26,829 nt of DNA from an uncultured Lachnospiraceae bacterium (GTDB lineage Bacteria > Bacillota > Clostridia > Lachnospirales > Lachnospiraceae): positions 1 to 26,829 of the forward strand of contig CAMOVS010000002.1 in assembly GCA_946627575.1 (NCBI GenBank), written 5' to 3'. The notes below the pieces were generated by a model that was given only the letters and a program-made list of their open reading frames with translations, was not told the origin of the DNA and did not search any database. The position numbers and the translations under genes are program-made. Below are positions 16,288-24,632 of the stretch, one piece after another (position 1 is the first letter of the stretch; each line of letters begins with the position of its first letter).

Positions 16288-17811
16288 TCATAGCTCGTCC
16301 CTATGGATAATGAATCGGTATTTCTTCTGGGCAAAACATACGATACAGCCTTCCTCCAGTTCATCAGGCTGGGCTGAATTGACAGGATGTCCCCGCATCC
16401 AGGTGCCATTGGTCGATCCAAGATCCTTTATGCGATAGCTGTTCTTCTTTCCCTGAAGGATTACAGCATGCTGCCTGCTGATGGTCTTGTCAATCAGCAC
16501 CATCTGATTAAGAACAGGGTCGCTTCCTATATAGAACGGTAATTCTCTGATCATGGTCAGGCTGCCGTCTTCCATGGACTTTAACACGGGACAGCTGCGT
16601 CGACTCTTGCTTAATATGATGGTACTCTCATCCTTTTTCCCTTTGTAATCCGCTTTGTCCGGATAAAGGGATCCTTTCTGTCCGACCCAAGGCAAATCCA
16701 TATCCATTTCAGAGCTTTTCGCCAGTCCGGTTTCGAGAGGAAAGAAGCCGGAATCCCGACTTGTGACGGGGCCAAAGCGCAGGTCATCCGAATCCCCTCT
16801 TTGGTTCGAAGTTTTTTCTTCGGGATTCTCAATCGGATCCGGATGAAGCGTGACAGGCTTCCTGGCCCTGCGGAAACAGAAAATACCGGAAAAAACTGAC
16901 GCTGCCAGACATACCGTCAGCATAAGAGCCCCCGACTCTGTCAGACCCACTTTATAAGCATAATAAGAGAGCAGGCCCGCACCTGCCAGAGATCCGGCTG
17001 ATACAATAATCAGGAAAAGGGTTATCATACGGAAAAGCAATGGTTTTACATAGGGTCGTGACTTCTCTGTATATGCTGAATCATCATAAACCGGGGCAGC
17101 CCTGACAGCCTCTTCTTCTCCCTGGGACAGCAGCTGTGATGAATCCCGAGGCAGGACTTCTCCAGCTTTATGTCCATCCATATTTATTTCTTTATTATGA
17201 CTCTCCAAAGCATCGGGATCTTCTGTGAGAAGCTCTTCCAGAACTTCCCTGGAAAAACCTTGTTTGCGAACGGTCCAAAAAACCTGATAAACAAAATGAA
17301 CCGCCGCGGAATCATCATAGTCAAGCTTTGCCAGCAAAAAAGACAGAAAACCTTCCAGATTATCCTGAAGGGACTGCCCGGGTCCGGGTTTTATCCCGTA
17401 CACCCAGAATAACCTGTCTCCTTTTCTATATATACAGGAAGGGGCATAACATATGAACTCAGGCTCTAAAAGATGGTCCTCCAATAATCTCAGCATAGAA
17501 ACCACTTCTTCAATAATCCTGCGGCACTGGATAAAGGAAAAATGTTCTTCGCCGGCACAGCTTTCCAGGCTTCTTTTTCCGGTAACGTCATAGCAGACCT
17601 GCCTGTGGTTGTCCTTCTCCCGGATCTGAATCGGAAGAAGAACGGGTATGTTATTTCTACGCACCGTCGAATACTCCAGCTCATAAAAATAATCCGAATA
17701 GTCGCCGGTAAGAACAAGATACCTTCGCAGTCCTTCCTGAACGAATTCTGCTTCAGGGTCCTCTTTCTTGTGTTCTGTTTCTTCTGGAATTATCTGGTCA
17801 ATATCATTCAA
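16288..17811 (-). CDS. DUF6382 and FHA domain membrane protein of the Tad locus
   Basis: A 507-residue protein starting at a TTG that overlaps the end of the preceding tadE-like gene by eight bases; AAGGGAG lies upstream. Residues 30-190 match my recollection of the DUF6382 domain, found at Clostridia Tad loci. A variable linker, two adjacent transmembrane helices (about 258-283 and 293-313) and a second linker lead to a C-terminal FHA domain (about 415-505) with phosphothreonine-binding residues in SRQHA (446-450) and DLGSTNGTW (463-471). FHA domains dock onto phosphothreonine proteins, so this may link Tad activity to a Ser/Thr kinase; none is encoded here. Both soluble domains should be cytoplasmic given two helices. 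The DUF6382 assignment is from memory of sequence pattern; FHA is firm. Confidence 0.85.
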   Translation of the reverse strand: MNDIDQIIPEETEHKKEDPEAEFVQEGLRRYLVLTGDYSDYFYELEYSTVRRNNIPVLLPIQIREKDNHRQVCYDVTGKRSLESCAGEEHFSFIQCRRIIEEVVSMLRLLEDHLLEPEFICYAPSCIYRKGDRLFWVYGIKPGPGQSLQDNLEGFLSFLLAKLDYDDSAAVHFVYQVFWTVRKQGFSREVLEELLTEDPDALESHNKEINMDGHKAGEVLPRDSSQLLSQGEEEAVRAAPVYDDSAYTEKSRPYVKPLLFRMITLFLIIVSAGSLAGAGLLSYYAYKVGLTESGALMLTVCLAASVFSGIFCFRRARKPVTLHPDPIENPEEKTSNQRGDSDDLRFGPVTSRDSGFFPLETGLAKSSEMDMDLPWVGQKGSLYPDKADYKGKKDESTIILSKSRRSCPVLKSMEDGSLTMIRELPFYIGSDPVLNQMVLIDKTISRQHAVILQGKKNSYRIKDLGSTNGTWMRGHPVNSAQPDELEEGCIVCFAQKKYRFIIHRDEL

Positions 17812-18361
17812 TACGATTCATCTCCCTTCTGAGAGATTCCTCCCAGTTATCTACAGCAGCCGACTGCAGGCAGCAGAACTTCCATCCGCTCACCCCCATG
17901 TAGCGGGACGAGCCTGCCAGGGGAATCTTAAATAGCAGCTGCCGTCCAATTCTCACCTGGTCATTTTGCAATCCGGTCTCCGCAGACCGGGCTTCAGACA
18001 AAATCCACCGTCCTGCCGCAAGGGATTCCATTCTAATCTCGGTCTTACGCACCATCGTTTCATCTCCCTGTCCGCTGACCAGGTAATCCCTGTCTCTTTC
18101 CAGCAGACGACTGCTGTTATAGTCCTTAGTCAGCGGATCTCCACCGGTCTTCCAGGAAGCAGCTGCTTCTGTTGCCCCCCTCATAGCCAGACTTTTGGCA
18201 GAAGCCATATCAATCATAAAAAACTGAAAAAACAGAATGGCTGCTATAAGAAAAAACAAAAGGGGAATAATAACGGATACTTCAACGGTCATCATTCCAG
18301 CCTGTTCTGACCAGCTGGGGGAAGCCAGTCTCCTTTGGCACAAATCCCTGTCCTTTTTCAC
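17804..18361 (-). CDS. TadE-like pilus assembly protein
   Basis: A 185-residue protein read from GTG 18361, because AGAGGTGAT matches the 16S rRNA tail just before it; a GTG three codons earlier overlaps that site. The N-terminal segment EQAGMMTVEVSVIIPLLFF has a prepilin-type site: Gly before the cleavage point and Glu at +5, then a hydrophobic helix. TadE/TadF pseudopilins of this kind are processed by a prepilin peptidase and assist Flp pilus assembly. The remaining 130 residues are predicted to be outside the membrane and contain a single CC pair near the C-terminus. It lies 51 bases after the larger TadE-like gene and overlaps the DUF6382-FHA gene. Confidence 0.85.
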   Translation of the reverse strand: MKKDRDLCQRRLASPSWSEQAGMMTVEVSVIIPLLFFLIAAILFFQFFMIDMASAKSLAMRGATEAAASWKTGGDPLTKDYNSSRLLERDRDYLVSGQGDETMVRKTEIRMESLAAGRWILSEARSAETGLQNDQVRIGRQLLFKIPLAGSSRYMGVSGWKFCCLQSAAVDNWEESLRREMNRIE

Positions 18362-18412
18362 GATAATCACCTCTGATTCAGAATCCGCTTCCGGACCCCG
18401 CGACGAATCCGG

Positions 18413-19291
18413 TCATTTTCCCCCGGCACAGCGCGAACATTGTCTCATACCCTGAACCTGACTGTAGGGCACAGCTCTAATAGACCTCTTAAGACCGCTG
18501 CAGGACAGGGATGCATGGTAGTGGTCCCGGCTGACTGTGATATAGATCCTGCTGGGGGCGCTACCTTTGGGGACACATTTGGCACAGGGCTTCATAGAAG
18601 AGTAACGAGCGATACCGGCAATCTGACCGGGATCGCTTATGGTCAGACATATGTGCGTACAATCCGGCCGGGTATGGTATACCGTTCCATGCCGGGCTAT
18701 ATATACGATAAAATCTTTCTGATCTTTATTCTCCCCATGAATGACGTAACCGGAATACAGTCTCTGACGAATCTCAACCTTTTTTATGATAGGAAAATGC
18801 TCTGCCAATGGCAAAGGAACCCTTAATCGATAAGAGACTAGCAGCTTCAGGCTCTCCTTCTTCCCGGACGAAGAGTTAATTTTGAAGGAAATTCCCCCTC
18901 TTCCGCCCTGTACCCAGCTATTACAAAGGGAATTCTCATCATAAAGGCTGTAAAAGACCGCCGCCGGAGAAGCTTCGTACTCCGTCCCGGATACTCCGTA
19001 ATGCTTTAAAGTCTCATTCCTGGCGCAGATTCGCAAGGTCTGGGCTGCTGCATATCGGATCTCTCCTTCTACCATCAGCAGCTGGCCTATGGCCATCAGG
19101 CAGCATATGGCACACAAAAAAAGGGGCGTAAGCAAGGCTGCCTCCAGGCTGGCGGATCCGGCAGAGGAAGACGAAAAAGATGCCCCGGCAGGCTTCATAG
19201 GCAGCCGCTTCTTCATTTTATGAGGGGAGAAATACCAATATGTCAAATGATAGCTTCTATAGTCTGATATTCTGTACAAGCCCCGGAGCAT
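18413..19291 (-). CDS. TadE-like protein with two C-terminal YH-C-CxxC modules
   Basis: A 292-residue protein with GGAGGAG before its ATG. The prepilin-like segment SSAGSASLEAALLTPLF (42-58) again places Glu at +5 after Gly, followed by the membrane helix. The middle region (75-180) is a predicted outside domain. The C-terminus contains two tandem copies of one module: YH (205-206), C211, C236, C239, then YH (258-259), C264, C285, C288. Each has one His and three Cys in the same spacing, as for a zinc site or paired disulfides, placed on the outer surface by the TadE topology. This is an internal duplication I do not know from classical TadE. It sits between the DUF5702 protein and the smaller TadE-like protein. 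Confidence 0.85.
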   Translation of the reverse strand: MLRGLYRISDYRSYHLTYWYFSPHKMKKRLPMKPAGASFSSSSAGSASLEAALLTPLFLCAICCLMAIGQLLMVEGEIRYAAAQTLRICARNETLKHYGVSGTEYEASPAAVFYSLYDENSLCNSWVQGGRGGISFKINSSSGKKESLKLLVSYRLRVPLPLAEHFPIIKKVEIRQRLYSGYVIHGENKDQKDFIVYIARHGTVYHTRPDCTHICLTISDPGQIAGIARYSSMKPCAKCVPKGSAPSRIYITVSRDHYHASLSCSGLKRSIRAVPYSQVQGMRQCSRCAGGK

Positions 19292-19320
19292 CTTTCTCCT
19301 CCTCCCCTGTCAGATAGGCT

Positions 19321-21012
19321 TTAATAACTATTGGTTTTCTTCAGCTTTATCCCCATGAAAGAATCGCTGATCAGGTCAAATCCGGGAACAGAGGGAAACC
19401 ATTTGGCACTTTGCAGGTCTGCCTCCCATCGAAAGGAAAAAAGGCAGTCTCTCATCCTGAAGCCTTCCTCTGATAGTCTGACATTGAGCTGCATGACATC
19501 CATCATCCGCCAGCACAGGATCTTTTCCATATCTTTCCGGGCCAGATAATAATAAAGATAATCTGAGTAACCGATCCCCCCGGAGTCCTGATCGCTCTCT
19601 TGCCCTTTCCGAAGGATATCCGGAAGGCTCTCATAGGTTACCCGCCATCCCCCTTTTCCGGGAAGAAGGGCAACCCTTTTTCCGGAAAGAAGCTTTTTAA
19701 GATCAAGTAAGGTCTGTCCGTAAGCCGCTGCTCCCGTAAGAAGGAGCCGTCCGGCTTCAGGATTGTCCGGCATCCCTTCCTGTCCTGCCGCCAGGCCGGC
19801 AATCCGGTCCGCCCGGTTCCAGAGGGCAGGATGATTTCTTGCATAATCATAATTCAAGAAAAATCTTTGGGAAAAAATACGATGGACCACCCTTCTCAGA
19901 TTCTTTACATCGGACTTCTTTCCTTCCAGCATATATTCCATCTCATAAGCCAGGGCTTTTTGATCCGAAAGAGAACCGCCTCCGGACTGTTTCTCCTTTC
20001 TTCCCAGAGAATCCGATGCTTTTTTCCCTGTCTTAGCAGGGAAATGGTCAAAGACCTGCCCTGCATAAGAAAGAAGGTAGCCTTCCTCATGAAAAAGCTT
20101 ATGGTTGGCCCGGACCTTTCCGGATGAAGGAAACAATGCCGCAAATTCTGCCGGCTCCCGTAAGGAACAAGCCGGATCCGGTATGGATCCTCCTAAGCCA
20201 TCCCCTCTTTTCCCGTGGGAAGGCAGATCCGTCAGATCTGTCTCCAGGCCGGACAGGGACATAGCGGAGGCAAGGCAAGAGTAGAGGAGGTCAGAATCCT
20301 CATATAAGTCCAGCCCTTCCCTGATAGACTTCCACAGGATGGCTTCCTCTGAGATCTCTTCCTCTCCTTCCTCATCTACGAGTCCATCTCCTTCCCCTGT
20401 CTGACCCCCGCCATCCTCCTTCCCGGGCAAAGCAGACTCTTCCATATATCCATATGCCGGCGTACTCAGAAGTTCATCCCGGTATTCAGAAATCTTGTGC
20501 TCCATAGAAGCGTATGTCTCGAACATGTCCGCGATCTTCTGCTTTTCCTCCGGGTCATTCCAGCTTCCCTCCGGCTTCCTCTTTCTCCCATCATTGAGCT
20601 CCCCGTATTTGGTCCACTCTCTGATCTGATGTTTGAAAAGCTTTCCTTCTCCATCCGTCGGAGAATCAAGAAATGTGACCTTCAAAGACCGGCAGGTCCA
20701 GCCAAAAAAAGAAGATTTTTTATTATAGCGGTTCAGATAATCGGCTGCATCCTGTTGAATCTGCCCCTTTTCCCTGGGATCCAGGAAGAATATATGATAG
20801 CGTTCAAATAAAGGCTTATCATAATTGGCAAGGACGTCCAACGAAGCACCTTCCAGAGCATCCTCGGCAAGAGCCCCTGTCATATATTCCCTAACTCCTT
20901 CTATCATGACAAAGCAGGAGGACATAAGCAGCAGAAAGGCCAGGGAAAGAAAAACCGTAATCTGCCCGGCCTCCCGCCTGCTCCTTTCACAATCACTGGA
21001 TCGCTGAAGCAT
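19321..21012 (-). CDS. DUF5702 domain protein of the Tad locus
   Basis: About 563 residues. The start is uncertain: I choose ATG 21012, which overlaps the flp gene, but a TTG at 21042 is possible and neither has a good ribosome site. The N-terminal stretch REAGQITVFLSLAFLLLMSSCFVMIEG resembles a pilin-type helix following Gly-Gln, but position +5 is Phe rather than Glu. The rest is a large predicted extracytoplasmic region with an acidic low-complexity segment (GEGDGLVDEEGEEEIS), a Lys/Arg-rich middle and a C-terminal half rich in Arg/Leu. Proteins of this kind (my recollection: DUF5702) accompany Tad loci in Clostridia and may replace TadG or TadF as minor pilus or assembly factors. The exact function is unknown. 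Confidence 0.8.
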   Translation of the reverse strand: MLQRSSDCERSRREAGQITVFLSLAFLLLMSSCFVMIEGVREYMTGALAEDALEGASLDVLANYDKPLFERYHIFFLDPREKGQIQQDAADYLNRYNKKSSFFGWTCRSLKVTFLDSPTDGEGKLFKHQIREWTKYGELNDGRKRKPEGSWNDPEEKQKIADMFETYASMEHKISEYRDELLSTPAYGYMEESALPGKEDGGGQTGEGDGLVDEEGEEEISEEAILWKSIREGLDLYEDSDLLYSCLASAMSLSGLETDLTDLPSHGKRGDGLGGSIPDPACSLREPAEFAALFPSSGKVRANHKLFHEEGYLLSYAGQVFDHFPAKTGKKASDSLGRKEKQSGGGSLSDQKALAYEMEYMLEGKKSDVKNLRRVVHRIFSQRFFLNYDYARNHPALWNRADRIAGLAAGQEGMPDNPEAGRLLLTGAAAYGQTLLDLKKLLSGKRVALLPGKGGWRVTYESLPDILRKGQESDQDSGGIGYSDYLYYYLARKDMEKILCWRMMDVMQLNVRLSEEGFRMRDCLFSFRWEADLQSAKWFPSVPGFDLISDSFMGIKLKKTNSY

Positions 21013-21202
21013 TCTGCTGAATGGTTGCAAATATAGAAGCAACCACGCCCTTGATGTTCGTCTGAAAGATGGTCACCAACCCGATCAAAACAACAATAAT
21101 TAATATCACCTCAACAACACCCATTCCTTCTTCCGAGCGAAATGGATGAAAGAAGCGACTGCCGCAGAGTTTTTCATAAAGTGTCTCAATAGCATTCATC
21201 AT
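20993..21202 (-). CDS. Flp-type (type IVb) pilin
   Basis: A 69-residue protein, typical for the major subunit of a Tad pilus. RSEEGMGVVEVILIIVVLIG (24-43) contains the prepilin cleavage site after Gly28 with Glu at +5, then the hydrophobic assembly helix. The mature end is rich in Ala/Ile/Gln. AAAGGGG lies before an ATG-ATG start. The mature subunit would have about 41 residues. It is placed directly after tadC; the N-terminal leader is long and basic-aromatic, as in many Gram-positive Flp proteins. Confidence 0.85.
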   Translation of the reverse strand: MMNAIETLYEKLCGSRFFHPFRSEEGMGVVEVILIIVVLIGLVTIFQTNIKGVVASIFATIQQNASAIQ

Positions 21203-21223
21203 GGTTCATACCCCTTTCTCTTC

Positions 21224-22546
21224 CTATTGGTAAAAGGCTGCCATAGCAGGAAACATAATAAGAATCATGGTTGCCGCCAACAGCACAATCATGGGAAAAA
21301 GCAGTCTGGTCCTGGCTTGCTCGCCCCTGGACCTGGCCCTTTCTATGGTCTCCCTGAAGGCCTGCTCTTCCTCCTTCTCCATCATACTCACCGCCTCCCT
21401 CTGACCTTTAGACAGGCATTGGCTAAGGATGAGAGCCAGTCTTCTGTAACCGGGAAAGGAAAAAGAGGAAGCCCAGTTCTTTAAAGCCTCCTGGACCCCG
21501 ACCCCATCTCTCAGCCTGTCTTCCAGAAGGACCAATCTGTTAAAGGCCTTCCTCTGCCCGGTCATAAGTCTGCCTGATCTGTAATAATGGTTGATTCTGA
21601 CAAGAGAGGACGAGAAGGAGAGACCGGCCCCCATCAGAAGAGCAAATAGATGCACGATCAGAGGAAAGTCACTCTCCGCCTCTTCCTGACTTGACCTGAC
21701 CTTCTCCTTAAGGGAGATGTGCCGGAAAACAATCAGCACAATCGTCACCAGCAGAAGGAAGGCCAGGCCCGGAAAAGGAAATCCGCCGTCAGCCAGCTTT
21801 ACCCTGGCTCCTTCCAGGTAAGCAGGCAGAACCAGGTCCTCATTTTCCCGGCTGTCCGCTTCTCTGGCTTCCAGTTCATTCTGCACCTTCTCCAGGCCGG
21901 TACGCTCCGGAGCTGTTCTTGCCTTCAAAAGCAGGGTATAGGTGTGGGTCCTGGCCAGGTCCTCATAAACAACCTTTACGACGATCCTCGTTTTTCTACT
22001 GTCTCCGGGAGCCAATGCTCTTGTATCAGGGCCCAGACTGCCATCGGTTCCGACAAGATCGATATCTTCCGGCTGGTAAGAGATGGAAAATGGATATCCT
22101 TTTATCGATGCCGGAAATCGCAGATCCAGACTGACATCATTTAAGGATGGATTATCTCCCGCCATGACAGCAGCAAGATCGGCAAAAAAAGCAGTCAGGA
22201 TCCTATCCTTCTCCTTGTCTGATATCTCCTGCTCCCCGATATGAAGCATATACTCCTGATCCTTCCCGTCCTGAGACAGAATCAGGGGGACCTCTCTGTC
22301 CCCTTCCCCAAAGGAATTCCTTGTAAGATGGATATCCCCAGGCTTCCCGGCAGCCATAATCAGGCTTCCAATCAGAATGGCCAGCCCCAGCAAGAGTGCA
22401 AAAGCGAGAAGGCAGATTTGACCAAAAACAAACTGGTCCTTCCTTTCGCCGACAGTTCCGGCTTCCAGATCCAGTCCTGCATCCATCATTTTCCCTATAT
22501 GATCCCGGTAGCCGGCAAAGGCTTTCCACCCTCTCCATCTCTTCAT
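21224..22546 (-). CDS. tadC: TadC-type pilus assembly protein with an extracytoplasmic insertion
   Basis: A 440-residue T2SSF-family membrane protein. The C-terminal half is TadC: cytoplasmic T2SSF region (about 276-415), including NRLVLLEDRLRDGVGVQEAL, bounded by helices at about 258-275 and 416-436. The N-terminal part is unusual: a helix at 43-65, then about 190 residues (66-256) that contain no hydrophobic helix and should lie outside the cell. This stretch includes beta-strand-like segments such as TRIVVKVVYEDLARTHTYTLLLKA and ends in an acidic helix. GGGTGGAG precedes the ATG by five bases. It follows tadB by 51 bases and precedes flp. The inserted domain is not one I recognise. TadC forms the inner-membrane platform with TadB; the insert could meet the growing pilus or the wall. 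Confidence 0.85.
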   Translation of the reverse strand: MKRWRGWKAFAGYRDHIGKMMDAGLDLEAGTVGERKDQFVFGQICLLAFALLLGLAILIGSLIMAAGKPGDIHLTRNSFGEGDREVPLILSQDGKDQEYMLHIGEQEISDKEKDRILTAFFADLAAVMAGDNPSLNDVSLDLRFPASIKGYPFSISYQPEDIDLVGTDGSLGPDTRALAPGDSRKTRIVVKVVYEDLARTHTYTLLLKARTAPERTGLEKVQNELEAREADSRENEDLVLPAYLEGARVKLADGGFPFPGLAFLLLVTIVLIVFRHISLKEKVRSSQEEAESDFPLIVHLFALLMGAGLSFSSSLVRINHYYRSGRLMTGQRKAFNRLVLLEDRLRDGVGVQEALKNWASSFSFPGYRRLALILSQCLSKGQREAVSMMEKEEEQAFRETIERARSRGEQARTRLLFPMIVLLAATMILIMFPAMAAFYQ

Positions 22547-22597
22547 CTTGACTCCACCCTTTCCTTACCGCCCCTTTTCCTCAACTCACCTTTTTTC

Positions 22598-23353
22598 TTA
22601 CAGGACACTGCACTTCTTAAGAATGGCCTCCGTCCAGTAATAACATGCGACCATAGCTGCAAGCAGCAGGCTCATAAGAATACGGCCGGCAAGGCTTTCA
22701 TAGAGGATCACCGTATAGGCTGCTCCGGTCATATTCAGATAAAGCAGCATGATCAGCGGCATGGCCAGCATGATATTTTTCTCCAACTGAATCCCGCTCA
22801 GGCAGGCCCGGATCTCTTCCGTCGTCTCCATCTTAGCCTGAAGGTGGCCGGCACTGTTCCTTATGATCTCCACCAGATCTCCCCCGGACTTTCTGGCCGT
22901 TTCCATGACGGCTGCAAACTCATGGATATCCTGAATGCCGGACTGGTCGGCAAAACGGCTGAAAAGCTCTTCCATGCTCATATTGAGGTCAAGTCCGCGG
23001 CAGATGGCATCAATATGGCTAAGAATGGGATGCCGGCTCTGCCCAAAGCATTCCTCCAGATCCCTGCGGGCCATCCGGCAGGCACTCTCCATGGAAAGCC
23101 CCGCCTGAAGCGAGGTCATAAAAGAACGGAGCATCTCCCGAAAGCCTTCGATGCACTGTTTTCTACTTCTTGCCCTGATCCAGCGCCTGAATTCCACATG
23201 AGCAGGCAGCAGGAGTATCTGCAGGGGCAATGCAAAACGAAGGTCTCTGTAACAAAGGCCTGCCAGTAAAAAGATAGCAGGCTCAGCAGCTGCCAGAGTG
23301 GCTGCCGTAATTTTCCATCCTTCGGTAGGCCTCCATAGCTTCTTCATAATCAT
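22598..23353 (-). CDS. tadB: TadB-type pilus assembly protein, T2SSF family
   Basis: A 251-residue platform protein. The start overlaps the end of tadA by 71 bases but has GGAGGGG seven bases upstream and is the best available. Hydrophobic helices lie near 15-36 and 40-52, followed by a cytoplasmic T2SSF domain (60-195) with FREMLRSFMTSLQAGLSMESA and the family-typical block ETARKSGGDLVEIIRNSA, then two or three C-terminal helices. TadB and TadC together anchor the pilus motor ATPase. Overlap with tadA suggests coupled translation. Confidence 0.88.
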   Translation of the reverse strand: MIMKKLWRPTEGWKITAATLAAAEPAIFLLAGLCYRDLRFALPLQILLLPAHVEFRRWIRARSRKQCIEGFREMLRSFMTSLQAGLSMESACRMARRDLEECFGQSRHPILSHIDAICRGLDLNMSMEELFSRFADQSGIQDIHEFAAVMETARKSGGDLVEIIRNSAGHLQAKMETTEEIRACLSGIQLEKNIMLAMPLIMLLYLNMTGAAYTVILYESLAGRILMSLLLAAMVACYYWTEAILKKCSVL

Positions 23354-24620
23354 CCAGCATCCCCTCCGCTAAAAGTTTATGCCTGTCCGACAATTCTCCA
23401 AGAGCCAACAGGCTGCCCCGGCCACGGAGGTCGGCGTCTTCTTCGGAAAGGCATTCATGTGAAACAGAATCTTCATGGGAAGCAGAACCCCTGCTCATGC
23501 AAGCTCTGTGAAAAAGGGGATTCATAAGGTAATCATGGTCATCGAAGCCCATAAGCTCGGTCATTTCCATCAATCTTCTTCTCCCATCACTTTCTCTCCC
23601 CAGATGGATAAGGATGTCAATCGAAGAAGCGATTAATCCCTGTATGGCACGAAGGGGCATATCCACTCCCATGAGGACCATGGTCTCCAGGCGTCTTAAG
23701 GCATCCCGGCAGGAGTTGGCATGAATGGTGCTAAAAGATCCGCTATGCCCCGTAGATAAGGCTTGAAGCATGGACATAGCTTCCTCCCCCCTGACTTCTC
23801 CAACGATAATCCGGTCTGGCCTCATGCGCAGGCTGGCTTTGATCAGATCCTTCATACTCACTTCATTCATCCCCTCCGAATTGGCGTCGCGGGTCTCAAG
23901 CCTCACAAGATTCTCTACATGAAAGAGCTGAAGTTCAGCCGAGTCTTCTATGGTCAGAATACGCTCGCTCCCGCCGATGTATTCTCCAAGAGCATTGAGC
24001 AAGGAAGATTTGCCGCTGTTGGTAGCACCGGATATCAATATAGAATATTTTCCCCGGACCAGACATCGCAGAACCGGCAGCAGCTCCCGGGGGAATTCCT
24101 CAAAGGCGGCCAGCCTGTCCAGAGTCATGCCTCCTTTAAGGAATTTCCTTATGGTAATAACAGGACCATCCAGCGCAATGGGCGGCAGGACGATATGAAC
24201 CCTGGATCCGTCCGGAAGGCGGCTGTCTGCTATAGGCCGGGATTCATTGACGGTGCGGTTGGTAGGAGCCAGGATCCGGTCAATAAGTCGCCGGACTTCT
24301 TCCTTATCCGTGAAGGACTCTCCGGTAAGAGAGATGACACCATCCCTTTCTATAAATATTTTTTCCGGTCCGGTGACCATGATCTCGCTTACACGGTCAT
24401 CTCTCAGATATTTCTCGATACGCCCGAAGCGGCGAATACCGTCAAAGAGATCCTGTCTGAGGTCTCCCATCGCTTCAAGTCTGTCATAGCAGTCTTTTCC
24501 CCTGTGCAGGAGCACCTGGTCAATCTCCCGGAAGATCTCCCGGTCACTGAGATTATTCTTTATGCCGATGCGATCCAGAACCTGTCTGCGCATATCCTCC
24601 CTGCTTTTTTCTGCTCTCAT
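23283..24620 (-). CDS. tadA: TadA/CpaF pilus assembly ATPase
   Basis: A 445-residue type II/IV secretion ATPase that powers Flp pilus assembly and in some species retraction. The N-terminal domain (1-100) precedes the core with Walker A GATNSGKSS (198-206), the Asp box TIEDSAEL (223-230), Walker B IIVGEVRGEE (271-280) and the His box GHSGSFSTIHAN (291-302). All motifs required for hydrolysis are present. AAAGGAG is nine bases before the ATG. It starts 12 bases after the tadZ-like gene. A C-terminal extension with many Ser/His/Asp residues follows the conserved core. Confidence 0.95.
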   Translation of the reverse strand: MRAEKSREDMRRQVLDRIGIKNNLSDREIFREIDQVLLHRGKDCYDRLEAMGDLRQDLFDGIRRFGRIEKYLRDDRVSEIMVTGPEKIFIERDGVISLTGESFTDKEEVRRLIDRILAPTNRTVNESRPIADSRLPDGSRVHIVLPPIALDGPVITIRKFLKGGMTLDRLAAFEEFPRELLPVLRCLVRGKYSILISGATNSGKSSLLNALGEYIGGSERILTIEDSAELQLFHVENLVRLETRDANSEGMNEVSMKDLIKASLRMRPDRIIVGEVRGEEAMSMLQALSTGHSGSFSTIHANSCRDALRRLETMVLMGVDMPLRAIQGLIASSIDILIHLGRESDGRRRLMEMTELMGFDDHDYLMNPLFHRACMSRGSASHEDSVSHECLSEEDADLRGRGSLLALGELSDRHKLLAEGMLDDYEEAMEAYRRMENYGSHSGSC

Positions 24621-24632
24621 AGGCCGGCTCCT

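Noticed and set aside
16216..16290. 12-base direct repeat GCCTTTCTGTCA after the FHA gene
   Set aside because: Only two copies, no symmetry, and one covers the FHA stop codon; no function suggested.
22241..23269. 342-codon plus-strand open frame across tadC and tadB
   Set aside because: Antisense to two collinear Tad genes with ribosome sites; composition is that of a shadow frame.
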